Below the pieces are notes generated by a model that saw only the letters and a program-made list of their open reading frames with translations, did no database searches and was not told the origin of the DNA. Shown piece after piece: positions 32,388-43,552 of a DNA stretch of 64,000 nucleotides. The stretch is from assembly GCF_019393635.1 (NCBI RefSeq), contig NC_057862.1:701161825-701225824 (forward strand), in the 5' to 3' direction. Numbering within the stretch: position 1 is the first letter of the stretch; each line of letters opens with the position of its first letter. Source of the DNA: Dromiciops gliroides. Its lineage: Eukaryota; Chordata; Mammalia; Microbiotheria; Microbiotheriidae. A program made the position numbers and the translations under genes.

Positions 32388-32660
32388 GTTTCCCAGGTTG
32401 GGGGAAAGCCGAGCTCTGCACGTGACCGCAGTAGGACGGCGGCCTCCCAGGGCCAAATAGCGCGTTTCTCGAAGGCGGATCCGGAGGCTGGGAGCTCGCC
32501 GCCGCTGCGCGGGTGGCCATAAGAGGGCGCCGCTGAGCGCGGAGCCCGCGCGGAAGGGGCGGAGCAGCTACTTTGTTTCCATTTACTTCCCACAGCAAAT
32601 TCCGGCTGTGGGCGGAACAGCGTCCGGTCTCGGATCCCGGAGGCTCCAGGGAGCCACGGC
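32200..32660 (-). promoter_or_regulatory. MRPL19: MRPL19 CpG-island promoter
   Basis: CpG-dense sequence around MRPL19 exon 1, with GC boxes (GGGGCGGAGC near 32557 on the plus strand) and no TATA box. It is typical of nuclear genes for mitochondrial ribosomal proteins. Divergent transcription towards 33 kb is possible but no gene is seen there. Confidence 0.75.
32380..32391 (-). promoter_or_regulatory. MRPL19: YY1 motif over MRPL19 start codon
   Basis: The minus strand reads AAACATGGCGGC, matching the YY1 consensus AANATGGCGGC exactly. The ATG inside the motif is the MRPL19 initiator. YY1 sites at the 5' end of short-leader ribosomal and mitochondrial genes are well known and usually lie just downstream of the start site. 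That would place the start site close to 32400. Confidence 0.65.
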
Positions 32661-32966
32661 GGGCTATTGAGTAGGGGGTGACGCGGTCACATCTGGGCTT
32701 GGGGAGACTCGCTTTGGTGACGGAATGCAAAATGGACTGGAGCGGGGGATGCTAGAAGGAGGCCGAGCCGACCCCCGAAGCTATTGCAAGGGTCCACCCC
32801 AGGGTCCGCACCAGGGTGGGGGCAGAGTCGGAGGAGAGGAGGGGGCGCATTGGAGAGCTGCTGGGAAATTAGCCGCTGATCGGACCAGGATGGGGCCGCC
32901 CTCGCCAGTGCTGGGAACATTCGGAAGGGAGGAGTCTTTGGAAGGAAAGAAGTTGGAGTTCAGTTT

Positions 32967-33120
32967 CGTTTTTTTTTTTTTTTAAGTGAGGCAGTTGGGG
33001 TTAAGTGACTTGCCCAGGGTCACACAACTAGTAAGTGTTAAGTGTCTGAGGCTGGATTTGAACTCAGGTCCTCCTGAATCCAGGGCCGGTGCTCTATCCA
33101 CTGCGCCATCTAGCTGCCCC
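32967..33120 (-). mobile_element. Marsupial SINE
   Basis: A reverse-orientation full-length SINE with a T15 head. It is flanked by a perfect 14-bp duplication, TTGGAGTTCAGTTT, at 32953-32966 and 33121-33134. Confidence 0.93.
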
Positions 33121-33189
33121 TTGGAGTTCAGTTTTAAACATGTTCAACAACAAGAAGAGTACAATTTATTTACTTATTTAATAACAATA

Positions 33190-33420
33190 CTAATAAACAC
33201 ACGCGTGGGCCGCTTACTCTGTGCTGGTGGCCACGCCAAGTGCTGCACAGATATTTTCTGACTTTTATCCTGACAACAACCCTGCCAGGTGGATGCAATT
33301 ATTTCCACTTTATAGATGTGGAAACTGAGACAAATAGCGATTAAGTGACTTGTCCGGGGTCCCACAGCTAGGAAGTGTCTGAGACCAGATCTGAATTCAT
33401 GTTGAGTTGAAGAGATTAGT
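33190..33420 (-). repeat. MIR relic
   Basis: The plus strand reads TTACTCTGTGCTGG, TTTATAGATGTGGAAACTGAG, AAGTGACTTGTCCGGGGTCCC and CTGAGACCAGATCTGAATTC. This is a nearly complete MIR in reverse orientation. Confidence 0.75.
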
Positions 33421-33518
33421 TTAAGATGTCCACCACGCAGTTGGAGATAAATTAATCCTGTATTTGTAAAGTGGTTAGCACAGTTCGTGGCACATAGCAG
33501 GTGCCTAATAAATTCTGC

Positions 33519-33691
33519 GGGGCAGCTAAGTGGCAAAGTGGCTAGAATACCTCATCTGAAGTCAGGAAGATTGGTCTTCCTGAGTTCAAATCTGGCCTCA
33601 GATACTAGCTGTGAGACCCTGGGCAAGTCACTTCACTCTGCCTCAGTTTCAGTAAACTGTGAGTCAGACACAACTAAAATGAATGAACAAC
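33519..33691 (+). mobile_element. Marsupial SINE, variant with extended 3' end
   Basis: A diverged SINE (GGGGCAGCTAAGTGGCAAAG to CAGACACAACTAAAATG). It is flanked by a perfect 10-bp duplication, AATAAATTCT, at 33509-33518 and 33692-33701. Confidence 0.88.
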
Positions 33692-34747
33692 AATAAATTC
33701 TTATTCCATTCCATTCCAGATGTGAGACTGGAAGTTATGAGAGAGGTGGCTCGAAATTAGACCTTTGCGGGGTCCTGGTGGTCACTTGCTTCCTAGTTCT
33801 GTTGTGGACAGAGCCAGTCTGACCCTGTGACATTCTCCCCTTCTCTGTCTTCCCCAAGGAATTCCAGGCCTCAAATGCTGTGGTGGAGATGGAGGGCACG
33901 AAGCTCCATTCAAGGCACTCAATTTCCTGAAGTCAGATGGAGGCCTGTGAGCTTTCTCCTCACTCATTCCTACATAGGCAAGGTGCCCCAATTCTTGCCT
34001 CTGTCCCAGATCTCAGGGCTGCTACTGCCTGCAGTCTGCCCCATTCACAGTCTCCTTGGTGAGTGGGTGTGGTAGCCTTGCCTCAGTCTCTGAGCATCAC
34101 TGACTTGTTGCAGTTCCACCGCCCCTTCTGTTCTCCAGGATGGAGAAGGCTGCAGCAGAGAGAAAAACTGTCTGGGACCCAGGTGGGGGTGGGCCTCCAG
34201 CTGAGGAAAGGTCCAGTGGGCATAGCTCATACATAGATGGCCTTGATTGTAGCCCAGTCAGCCATCCTGCCAGCCTTTCCTGAGGTGACTGGGAGGTCAG
34301 CACTGTTGTAGGCACCAGGGAGCTGGCAATTACTTCAAGGGCAGGCTGGGAGAAAAGCTTTACAGCCACCTAGGAGCAGAGATCATTCAGAATCATCAAA
34401 GGATCTCAGAAACCTTGCGGCCAGGGGCTCTTCCCCATTTTTTGGTGTCCCAGGCCCCTTTGGCAATCTGGGGAAGCCTTTTGGCTCCTTGGCAGAATCA
34501 AGTTTTTAAATGCATAGAATGAAACAGAACATTGCAAAGGAAATGGACTGCAGTGCAACTTTCCATCTTGGCACTGAGATTTTCACAAGAGCTTTGTCCG
34601 AGGCTAATCCCCTCATGGGACAGAAACCCTGTGAAGAAAGGAGCGCCTGCTGCTGGCCCTTCAGAAGAGCGGTGCCCCCTGGACCCAGCAGAGATGTCGA
34701 TCCTCAAGGCTGGGATGTTGCTGGATAGCTCTCTTTCCTTGTTAGGA

Positions 34748-34960
34748 CCGAGGTGGCCCAATGGGCAGATCAGGAGCACTTGACTCTTTTTAGCTGTGGG
34801 ACCCGGGGCAGACCTTCACTTCTGATTGCCTCTGCTTCCCCATCAATGGAGATCATAGCTCCTACCTCTTAGTAGGGGAGGCCCAAAGGAGATCATATTT
34901 ATACAGTGTTGAGCAAACCATTAAGCACATGACTGGCTGTAATTGTTCTAAGGCTCTATG
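34748..34960 (+). repeat. MIR-type SINE relic
   Basis: Degenerate GGTGGCCCAATGGGCAGATC head, then a TAGCTGTGGGACCCGGGGC core and a 3' region with ATGGAGATCATAGCTCC. It is old and diverged. Confidence 0.5.
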
Positions 34961-35524
34961 TGCTTCGAAAAGCACCGGAGTTTTCAGGAAGGGAGGGTGG
35001 CTGTGAGTCTTCCTGTCTGAGTCTGCCAGGAACTTCGACTCACAGTCCCATGCTCAGAGTTGGCAGACCCCATTTAGTCTGACCCATTGAAGAGGCCCCT
35101 GTACAGCAAAGGGTCACTCAGCCTCTGCTTGAAGACCCCCAGGGACAGGGAGCTCACCCCCTTCCAAGGCATCTCCTCCCACTGTGGGGTCACTCTGGTG
35201 ACTCAGAAGGTTGTCCTCTCATGCATGTTGCATGCCAATTACTCTGCATCCACTGTTGGGGATGTTTCCTCTTTTTCCTCTCAAGGAGAAAGATCTTTAG
35301 ATTAATCGACCAGGAAGGACAGACAAAATCTGATCAGCAGGAAGTTCTTGAGGTTAAACATCTGGTTCAGGCCAGCTCCATCCTGGGACCCTCCAAGAAC
35401 CAGGGACAGGGCTGTTTTGTAGTGGGAAGGCTGTGGGGACTGGCAGAGACACTGCAGGCAAGAGAGGGGCGCACACGGAAGATGCCAGAAAGCCCGGGCC
35501 AGTAGTTTGGCTTCAGTTCAGTCA

Positions 35525-35665
35525 GGGTTCTAATAGGTTGATTGGATGTTGTCCTTCCCTTTTGAAGAGGATCAAAATGGTGTCCAGCTGTGGCTGCTCA
35601 GACCAATAGGAGCTCAAGAGGCTCTGCCATAGCTCGGACACACGTAGTGCACATGAACATTTGGG
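35525..35665 (+). repeat. RTE-related SINE fragment
   Basis: Contains TGTTGTCCTTCCCTTTTGAAGAGG and GTGGCTGCTCAGACC, shared in part with 63893-64000 and 48690-49060. Family assignment rests on memory of marsupial RTE-derived SINEs. Confidence 0.5.
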
Positions 35666-35667
35666 TG

Positions 35668-36076
35668 TGTGAGAAAATAATGGGATTTGGCAGATGCCCA
35701 AAGGCCCCACCTGGAGATAGATTTGGAATTGATTGAACTGGGTGAGACTGACTGATGGACTGACCGAGAACCTACTTAAGATTGATTCAATTGAGACCAC
35801 ATCTGGCCAGCCCTGAGTGGGGTGTTGTTCTCAGAGGCAGTGGACTACGACATCAACTCAAGACCACCCTCAACCAATCAGTTGGAAGGACCTCCCCTCC
35901 TGGGGGAGGGGTACAGGAAATAGGAGGTGAGGCTGGCTCCCTGGGTCTGCCCTTTTCCTTCCAGGACTTCGGGTTGGTGGCAGAGAGAGGAAAGGAGACA
36001 GGCTTTTCTTGCTTTACTTTCTGTACTCTTTGTGTTATGCTTAATGCCAAAAACTGGTGCTGACGTTTCTAGCTTA
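35668..36076 (+). mobile_element. LTR-like fossil fragment (family B)
   Basis: Begins with AAAATAATGGGATTTGGCAG, related to the longer copy at 37830-38600 through that block, the CCAGCCCTGAG/CCAACCCTGAG block and a CCTCTTGGGGGAGGG-like block. It has a low-complexity interior and no coding sequence. It is an old, incomplete LTR of an endogenous retrovirus, cut at its right end by the insertion of another LTR. Confidence 0.5.
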
Positions 36077-36080
36077 TAAG

Positions 36081-36534
36081 TGTGGTAAAATATGAAAGTT
36101 TTTAACAGTCGGTTAGGATAACTGAAAGACGCCAGTTTTTCAAGGACCACCCTTTTGGGGAGGAGATGAACAGTCCGCCTGCTGCACATGCCAGCCTGCC
36201 GGGTTTTTTGACTTCCGGGGTGGAGAGAACGAGAGGAGCCTTTTTGCCTGCTTGGCGGGACTCCTGGCGGCGCGGCACAGACGGTCTCCCTCACTCCAAA
36301 GGTGGCCTTTTCGGTTTGGTGAGTTTTTATAAGGAATATAGACTAAGCCTAGATTTAAGACGATTTGTACTGTATTTCTATTTTCCTATCCTTCTAATCA
36401 ACAACACCTTATATACAATAAAGGCTCTATCTAGAAAACCAGAAGCTTCTTCCATTTACTAGTCTGGGAGATAAATTAAGGGAAAAGTTAAGTAGGGGAG
36501 ATTTATGATCTAATATCCAATTTTAAATCTCACA
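36081..36534 (+). mobile_element. Solo LTR of an endogenous retrovirus (family A)
   Basis: TGTGGTAAAA... to ...AAATCTCACA, with inverted TGTG/CACA ends and an AATAAA at about 36418. A 4-bp duplication TAAG is found at 36077-36080 and 36535-36538. Its last 120 bp are nearly identical to the LTR at 51404-51956. No internal region is attached, so it is a recombined solo LTR. It has inserted at the end of the family B fragment. Confidence 0.8.
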
Positions 36535-36599
36535 TAAGTAAACCTTAGCTAGTTCTCCCCCAACACTGGGGGTAGAAACAAGGTGATCACACATTAGAT

Positions 36600-37665
36600 C
36601 TTAAATGCCACAGTTGGATTCTCTATATTTGTGCATCTCGAGTTTCTTTTGAGCTACTGCAATTCTGCTTTGCGCAAAGAGCACAGTGCCTTTTTTCATG
36701 GGCTCTGTCTTCCATGCCTCACAATCCCAAAGTTCTTCAGAGACAACTTGAGAGTGTCCATTGATTGCTTCTTCTAACCACCAGGTGAGCTCTTGCCAAT
36801 AAATAGTATTTTATGCAAATGTGTTTGGCATTTGAACAACATGGTCAGCCCACAGGAACTGAGCTCTCTGCCACAGAGATTGAATGTTTGGCAGTTTAAC
36901 TTGAGAAAGAACCTCAGCGTCTGGTACCTTATCCTGCTGGGTGCCCTTCAGAATCTTCCTAAGACCATTCAAATGGAAGCCATTCCATTTCCTGGCATGG
37001 TGCTGGTAGACTGTCCAGGACAGGCATACAGTAATGAGGTCAGCACATCAGCTCTGTAGACCTTCAGTTGGGTGGGCAGTCTATTATCTCTTCTCTCCCA
37101 CACTTTCCTTTGGAGCCTCCCAAACACTGAGCTATGTATGGCAATGCATGTGTCAACCTCATCATCTATGTGTACATCCCTGGAAAGTATACAGCCAAGG
37201 TAAGTGAATTTATTCACAGTGTTTAGAATTTCTCCATTGGAAGAATTTCTCCCAATGGTCCCATGTATGGATGGTGTGCTACTGGCTGGGAGTGCCCCTG
37301 TGTCTTCTTGGTGTTAATGGTTAGGCCAAAATGAGTACAAGGAGTGGAGCCTCTGAGGCTGTGTAGAATACACAGCCATCTGTGAACAAAAAATCACGCA
37401 CCAATTCTCCCTGTACTTTTGTTTTGTCTTGTAGCCTTTACCAGTTCAATAATTTACCATCTGTGTGGTAGCTGGCCTTGATGTCACATTCATCCTCACT
37501 GAAGGCATCTGACAACATTGCTGAAAACACCACACCACAAAGCGTGAAAGCAAGCACATAACCTTGCATCATTCCACTGGTGACTGGGAAAGCATGAGAG
37601 CATTGTCTATTATCTAGAACCCGGCAAGTATGTTGTCATGAAATTGGCATACAATATCGATGAAC
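36600..37665 (-). mobile_element. RTE-like LINE, reverse-transcriptase C-terminal part
   Basis: The minus strand encodes the RT block VTSGMMQGYVLAFTLCGVVFS, the INTKKTQGHS stretch and the tail NKFTYLGCILSRDVHIDD...SSVFGRLQRKVW...QLKVYRADVLTSLLY. This is the well-known APE-endonuclease/RT LINE text shared with RTE-type elements. Stops and frame changes show that it is dead. Its endonuclease part lies at 38601-39660, with an L1 tail and an LTR lying between. Confidence 0.75.
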
Positions 37666-37829
37666 TCAACATGACTAAGGCAGAAAAATGTTTAATGTGA
37701 TTGTACATATAGAACCCATATCATTTTGCTTTCTGTCTTGGGGAGGGGGGAGGGAAGGGAGAGAGGGAGAAAAATTTGGAACTAAAAATCTCATGGAAAC
37801 AAATGTAACTTACATGTAACTGGTATGGT
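37666..37829 (+). mobile_element. L1 3' UTR fragment
   Basis: Carries ACATGACTAAGGCAG, AATGTTTAATGTGATTGTAC, GTCTTGGGGAGGGGGGAGGG, TTTGGAACTAAAAATCTCATG and TACATGTAACTGG. These are the same blocks as the L1 3' ends at 39678-40173 and 57724-58486. Confidence 0.8.
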
Positions 37830-38600
37830 AAAATAATGGAATTTGGCAGACACCCAGGGGTCTGACTTGATTGACTTAGTAGTGTTTGAATTGGGTGTGA
37901 ATGGGAAACTACTAAGTACCCACTTAAAGGTGATTAGATTTTAGCCACACCTGGCATGCCCTGTTAGACCTAGCTTAATTTGGCCAACCCTGAGAAGGAG
38001 TGTCCTCAGAGGCTGTGGACTTCATCATCAACAGGGAACCAGTCTCAGCCACACTACTCCCTCTTTGGGGGAGGGAGAAAAAGGTAGAAAAAAGGACCCC
38101 AACAGGAAGTGACACATACACTCGGTCTCTCTCTGGCCTTGGAAGAGCATTTGGAGTGGATTACAAGCTGAACAGCTGACTCCCATAGAAATTATGGACC
38201 CCTGGTGGTGAGTTAAATCCAGCCCTTTGGGGGGGGGGGCGGTAGCTAGGTGGCACAGTGGATAGAGCACTGGTCCTGGATTCAGGAGTACCTGAGTTCA
38301 AATCCAGCCTCAGACACTTGACACTTACTAGCTGTGTGACCCTGGGCAAGTCACTTAACCCCCATTGCCCTGCCAAAAAAAAAAAAAAATCCAGCCCTTT
38401 GAATTAGCTGAGCTGAAAGCAAGTTTGGGTTTGAGACAGCCCTTGCTAGAAGAGCCAGGGAGATTATCCATTTTTCCTTTTCTCTATTCCCTTGTCCTTG
38501 ACTTTATTAATTTCACCTTTGCTGTGTATTTTATTCCCATTAAATAAAACCTGATTCATTTTAATCTGTTGACATTAAATCTTCTGGTAGTGGTCTTGAC
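37830..38600 (+). mobile_element. LTR-like fossil (family B) carrying a SINE
   Basis: AATAATGGAATTTGGCAG at its left end matches the fragment at 35668. Near its right end it has ATTAAATAAAACCTG as a poly(A)-signal region, then a U5-like tail up to about 38600. A SINE interrupts it at 38230-38386. It separates the two halves of the RTE-like LINE. It is an old, incomplete endogenous-retrovirus LTR with no internal genes attached. Confidence 0.55.
38230..38386 (+). mobile_element. Marsupial SINE inside the LTR
   Basis: A full-length SINE with an A15 tail. It is flanked by a perfect 15-bp duplication, AAATCCAGCCCTTTG, at 38215-38229 and 38387-38401. Confidence 0.94.
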
Positions 38601-39664
38601 TTAGGGTAATTGCTTTTGTTGAATGTAAATATTTAGCTTGGAGAGGATAACTTTATTATTGGTCCACCACTCTGTGCCACACATCACCTTCGTCACTCTC
38701 ACATCCTGTTTATCTCTTCTCCTTACAACGATATAGTCTATAAAATGCAAGTGTTTGCTGCAAGGGTGCATCCATGAAGTTTTCTTGTGCTCAGGAAAAC
38801 AGAAGAGTGTTGGTGATGAGAAGGTCATGACATTCACAAGTCTTCGGTAGTAAGTGACCACTGCTGTTGCTGTTTCCAGTTCCATTCTTCCCAAAGACTT
38901 CCTGCCGTGTCTGACAGTCTGAGCCTACTCTGGCATTAAAGTCACCCAGAATTATGAGCTTGTCCTCTTTTGGCACACTGGCGATGAGGATCTCCGGGTC
39001 TTCATAACATTTTTCTTTGACTTCATCAGGGTTCGTCATGGTAGGAGCAGAGACACTGATGATGGTGGCATGGTGCTGTCCTGCAAATGGCAATCACATT
39101 ATCATGAGCCTGTCATTCACTCTTGTTGGTAGCCATAAAAACTTGTTGACTAGACTAGTCTTGATCGCAAAACCTACTTGAGATCGATGGTGTTCCCTTT
39201 TACTGTGGCCACTCCAGAAGAATGTGTATCCCGCTCTGACTTAGGTGAGCTGACTTTCTTTTGCCAGCCTTGTTTCACTCAGGGCTGCTTTTTGGATGCA
39301 ATACCTGAGGAGTTCTCTTGCCACAAGAGCTGTTCGTCTTTCAGGACTTTGTGGATCTTGTGTTGTCTATAAGTGTTATGAATGATGTCTTGATTAGTGC
39401 ATGCATTGGATTTGAGTGAGGCAGAGCTACACAAAGTCATCGGCCTCACGCTCCCTTCCAGGCATCAGAGTCCAGTGTGAGGACAAAAGTCAGGACTGGC
39501 AATGGCCTTGATGTCTTCAATGGCTGACCAAACTCTAAGTCTTGCCCCAGCACCTGCTTCAGCTGTTTCATGGCCGTTGGAACAAATTGTTCTCATCTGC
39601 CCGTTCTGCTGGGGGAAGTCTTCCCATGCTTGGGATAGATGTCCCCTAAGTCAGCCAAGGGTTT
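38601..39664 (-). mobile_element. RTE-like LINE, endonuclease part and 5' region
   Basis: The minus strand encodes the AP-endonuclease domain: ATIISVSAPTMTNPDEV, KEDKLIILGDFNARVGSD, the frame-shifted KKTSWMHPCSKHLHFIDY stretch and a C-terminal W-T-N-N-K-V-I-L-S-K-L-N. LILGDFNARVG is the diagnostic endonuclease motif. At least one frameshift separates its two halves. Upstream (39100-39664) is 5' sequence that is shared with RTE-derived SINEs and continues at 40174. Confidence 0.78.
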
Positions 39665-39677
39665 AAGACCCCTCAGT

Positions 39678-40173
39678 AAATCAAAGGAAGGCCCATCCAT
39701 TGGGGAATGGCTAAACAAGCTGTGGTATATGATGGTGATGGAACATTATTGTGCTATAAGAAAGGGCAAGCAGGATGACTTCAGAAAGGTCTGGGAAGAC
39801 ATGTATGAACTGATGTATGGTGAAGTGAGTAGAACCAGGAGAACATCATGCACTGAGACAGCAATACTGTTTGATGAAGAACTGTGAATGACTTGATATT
39901 CTCAGCCAAACGATGATCCAAGACAATCCCAAAGGACTATTGATGAAGCATGCAATCCACCTCCAAGGAAAGAACTGATTAAATCATGTTATTTGTAACA
40001 TTCTTTCATTTTTTTATTCAAGTTTTCTTGTACAAAATGACTAACGAGGTGATGTTTGACATAATGGTACATGTATCAACCATTATCTGATTGCTTGCCA
40101 CCTCAGGGAGAGGGATGGGGAGGGATAAAGTTTGGAACTCAAAACTTTAAATAAAAATGTTTATTGTTTTTAA
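39678..40173 (+). mobile_element. 5'-truncated L1 inserted in RTE-like sequence
   Basis: Carries the ORF2 C-terminus (GEWLNKLWYMMVMEHYCAIR) and the marsupial L1 3' UTR, ending in an A-rich tail. A perfect 13-bp duplication, AAGACCCCTCAGT, is present at 39665-39677 and 40174-40186. The text on both sides reads as one RTE-type repeat once the L1 is removed. Confidence 0.9.
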
Positions 40174-40186
40174 AAGACCCCTCAGT

Positions 40187-40420
40187 TTCCCTCCACCTGG
40201 TTTAGCCCATCTGCCAGAATGGTTCACCAGAGTGTGGCCCACTGTGCTTGCTCCAGCTTCTTGGAGCCATAGATGAGAGCAGGGTGGTGGGTGGACACCA
40301 AAGGTGGATGAGCAGTCCTGAAATGGGCTCAGCTGCATTCCCACCTTGAACCCTGGCACACTCCCAAGTCTCTCGTCCACAGTATTAAAAAAAAAAAGAG
40401 TGAATACTAAGAAAAGGGAT
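40187..40420. mobile_element. RTE-related repeat, continuation
   Basis: Continues the repeat interrupted by the L1: TTTCCCTCCACCTGGTTTAGC, CAGAATGGTTCACCAGAGTG and GCTGCATTCCCACC. The right end near an A-run at 40386 is uncertain. Confidence 0.5.
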
Positions 40421-41190
40421 CCCTGGGCTTCCAGATTCAGCCTGGCTTGGTCTGGAGCAGTTTGTGCTGGATGTCACCACACCTACCCCTCAGGATCTAT
40501 CCCCCACAAAGCCCAGCATCCATCTGGGGGCTGAGGCTGAAACCACAGATGAAGCTTCTAGGGTTCCAGGTACAAAAGGCAGCCCAGGAAGAGGTCGGGG
40601 CTCCTTCCTCAGGCCAGATGTACACACTTGTGGCTGGTGTCTGTCCAGCAAAGACGGAGACAGAGAAACTTCTCTCCTTGGATTACTGCTGTATTCCCTT
40701 GCCCAGGTATGGTTACATCAGCTTTGTTTGGTCAGCTCTTGGGTGGTCTGTGGACATCTCATCTCCTTCCAATCCCAACCTGAGCCTATCAGACCAGCTG
40801 CATTCAGGCCTGGCACAGACCATTAGTCAGTGGCTGAAGTTGGGGATTGACAATGGGCAGGAAGATCAGGAGCCTCTGATAGGGAAGCCTCAGCCCCCAT
40901 AGTGAGAATGCTGGGGGCAGTGATCCTGGACTCCTAGCCAAAAGCCATCCCCATGATGGAAAGTTCATCAGGATAAGAAATTCTAGTTCCAGGAAGTCAA
41001 TTGTCTGTGGTCCTTCAGGAACTAGAGACCAATGTGGATGTCCTTGGGAGCTCTAAGAGCTGTGTCCTGCTGTGAGTGGCCATTGGCTTGATTTCTATAA
41101 CTTCTATATTTTGGGGTGACTGTGATCTCCAGGTTTTCCAGCTGTGGGCCTGTAGCTTGGAGGGGACCTGGGCCTCTGCAAATGGACTTC
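40420..41190. other. Intergenic, nothing recognised
   Basis: A 151-codon frame (40447-40902) and an overlapping 120-codon frame are present. They have no recognisable domain, no splice context and no conserved pattern. I treat the stretch as unique non-coding sequence or an unknown old repeat. Confidence 0.35.
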
Positions 41191-41204
41191 CTGGGGCTCT
41201 TTTG

Positions 41205-41352
41205 TTTTTGTTTTGTTTTTTGGTTTTTTTACAGGGCAATGAGGGTTAAGTGACTTGCCCAGGGTCACACAGCTAGTGTCAAGGCCGGTGCTTTACCACT
41301 GCGCCATCTAGCTGCCTCTTTCATGATGTTTTTGTTTTGTTTTTTGTTTTTT
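41205..41352 (-). mobile_element. Marsupial SINE with internal deletion
   Basis: A reverse-orientation SINE whose middle (the CTGAGGCCGGATTTGAACTC section) is missing. A 14-bp duplication, CTGGGGCTCTTTTG, is present at 41191-41204 and 41353-41366. Confidence 0.88.
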
Positions 41353-41635
41353 CTGGGGCTCTTTTGTGACTCCTGAAAGGCCACCAGGAGCAGGGCCATG
41401 TGGGGACTTTGCTTGGACTCTGGTGCCATGTGCTGGGGGAGCAACTTGTAAGGACAATGCATGGCCTTTCTTGCCTCAAACTTTAGAGACCTTTCCAGAG
41501 TCAGGGATAGGGACAAATGTGCCAGATAGACACCAGATGGTTTGTGGAGCACAATTTGGGGGTGGAGAAAGGGGGTGTTCCTTTGTCAGTTAAAAGGGAA
41601 ACTTTCTACTCTTGCTCCAAAACTGGGGACTCAAG

Positions 41636-41850
41636 CTCACTCCCTCTTTCTCCCTCCTTCTCTCTATCTGTCTTTCTCCATCCTTCTCTCCTTCCCCCCT
41701 CTCTCTCCCTCCCTTCCTCCCTTCCTCCCTTCCCCCTCCCCCTCTCTCCCTTCCTCCTTTCCTTTCTCTGTCTCTTTCTATTGCTCCCTCTCTGCATGTT
41801 TTCTCTCTCTTATTTTTCTCTCCCCTCCCCTCCATGGCTTCCAGTAACTA
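41636..41850 (+). repeat. C/T-rich simple repeat
   Basis: About 215 bp nearly pure pyrimidine (CTCCCTCC, TCTCTCTCTC units). Long frames on either strand here are artefacts of composition. Confidence 0.9.
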
Positions 41851-41879
41851 GCAGGTAAGGAACTTTGGGAGTCCGTTTT

Positions 41880-43515
41880 CTTCCTTCCTGTCAGAAAATC
41901 TTCCCATATAATAAACAATATTTTTCCATGCCCTCTGGTCCTTTAATATAGAAGCTGCTAGATCTTGTGTTATCCGGACTATAGCTCCACAGTATTTGAA
42001 TCCCATTTTTCTAGCTGCTTGCAATATTTTCTCCCTTGACCTAGGATCTCTGGGATTTGGCTATAATATTCCTGGAAATTTTCCTTTTGGGAACTCTTTC
42101 TGGAGGTGATTGGTCGATTCTTTCAATTTCTATTTTACCTTCTGCTTCTAGAATATCAGGGCAATTTTCCTTGACAGTTTCTTGGAAGATGATGTATAAG
42201 GTGTTATTTTGATCATGGTTTTCAGGTAGTTCATTGATTTTCAAATTATCTCTCCTGGATCTATTTTCCAGGTCAGCTGTTATTCCAAGGAGATATTTTA
42301 TATTGCCCTCTATTATTTTTTTTAAGTGAGGCAATTGGGGTTAAGCGACTTGCCCAGGGTCACACAGCTAGTAAGTGTTAAGTGTCTGAGGCTGGATTTG
42401 AACTCAGGTACTCCTGACTCCAGGGCCGATGCTCTATCCACTGTGCCACCTAGCTGCCCCGCCCTCTATTTTCTTTTATACATTTGTATTTGCTTTATTG
42501 TGTCTTGATTTCTCATAAAGTTATTAGCTTCTATTTGCTCTATCCTAATTCTTAATCAATGATTTTCTTCAGAGAGCTTCTGTAACTCCTTTTCCACTAG
42601 GCCAATTTGGATTTTCAAGCTGTTGACTTTTTTTTCATGATGCTCCTGCATCGCTCTCATTTCTCTTTCCATTTTTTCCTCTACCTCTCTAACTTTTCCC
42701 TCTATGTCTCTTATTTTCTCTTCAAAGTCCTTTTTAAGCACTCCCATGGCCTGAGACCTATTCATATTTTTCTTGGAAGCTTTGGATGTAGTAGCTTTGA
42801 CTTTGTTATCTTCTTCTGAGGGTGTATTTTGATCTGCCTTGCCACCAAAGAAGCTTTCAATGGTCTGCTGCTTTTTTTGCCTACTCATCTTGACTGCCCA
42901 TTTCTTGGCTTTTAGCTCCTTCTTAATGTGTAGCGCTGCTTCCAGGACACACTGACCCAGGCTACAGGGGGTACCAGGGGGTACTATTAGGCTTATTCTC
43001 AGCTTGCCTGGCCTTTAAGTAACCACGGCCTGCTTTCTCTTTAACCTGGAAGCAGAAGTCTGATTGAAATCTCTGCCTTCCCCCCCCCCCCACCGTGCCA
43101 ACTGGGCCACAGACACTCGAGTCTACTTACTAGTTCAGAATATGGGTGCTCTGCCTTAGCTCCAGCAGAGACCACAGCTATTTTCCTCCAGCTGGCCACT
43201 GAACCCCCTTCACCAGTCTGTGAGCTGAGTTTAGAAGAAGCCATTGATGCTGAAGATTCTGAGACTCTGGAGGTGCGCACAGCCTGCCTGGGGCTGGATC
43301 TGTGCCACATACTGAGTTCCTCTCTCACCCTGAATAGCAGATGATCCCAGTAGCCCAATTAAACTGTCTTTGGCTGGAAAATATTCTCACTCTGTTCTTT
43401 TGTGGGTTATGCTGCTTCAGGAGTTGTCTTACAGCATTATTTTTGGAGGTATGTGGATGGATTTGTCAGGAGTGTGGGAGAGTCACAGCCTTTCCTCTGC
43501 CATCTTGGCTCGACC
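41880..43515 (-). mobile_element. L1/HAL1-type element: 5' UTR and ORF1
   Basis: The minus strand begins with the L1-type GAGCCAAGATGGC at about 43510 and a 5' UTR of about 600 bp. ORF1 follows: MSRQKKQQTIESFFGG, a heptad-rich coiled coil (REVEEKMEREMRAMQEHHEK, EKELQKLSEENH), an RRM-like LENRSRRDNLKINELPE, and a C-terminal RITQDLAASILKDQRAWKN at about 41900. The frame is broken and a SINE sits between coiled coil and RRM. There is no ORF2 sequence. The 5'-intact, ORF1-only form fits a half-L1 (HAL1) element, but an internally lost L1 is possible. Confidence 0.8.
42315..42460 (-). mobile_element. Marsupial SINE inside L1/HAL1 ORF1
   Basis: A reverse-orientation full-length SINE. It is flanked by a perfect 10-bp duplication, GCCCTCTATT, at 42305-42314 and 42461-42470. 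Confidence 0.92.
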
Positions 43516-43552
43516 CCCCCCAATTATGTGTATGTGTGTGTATATATATATA

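Noticed and set aside
31112-32593. 493-codon minus-strand frame across MRPL19
   Set aside because: It reads through MRPL19 exons and introns without splicing. GT/AG borders and human homology define six exons instead.
40447-40902. 151-codon plus-strand frame
   Set aside because: No recognisable domain, no splice or promoter context, and it overlaps other frames of similar length.
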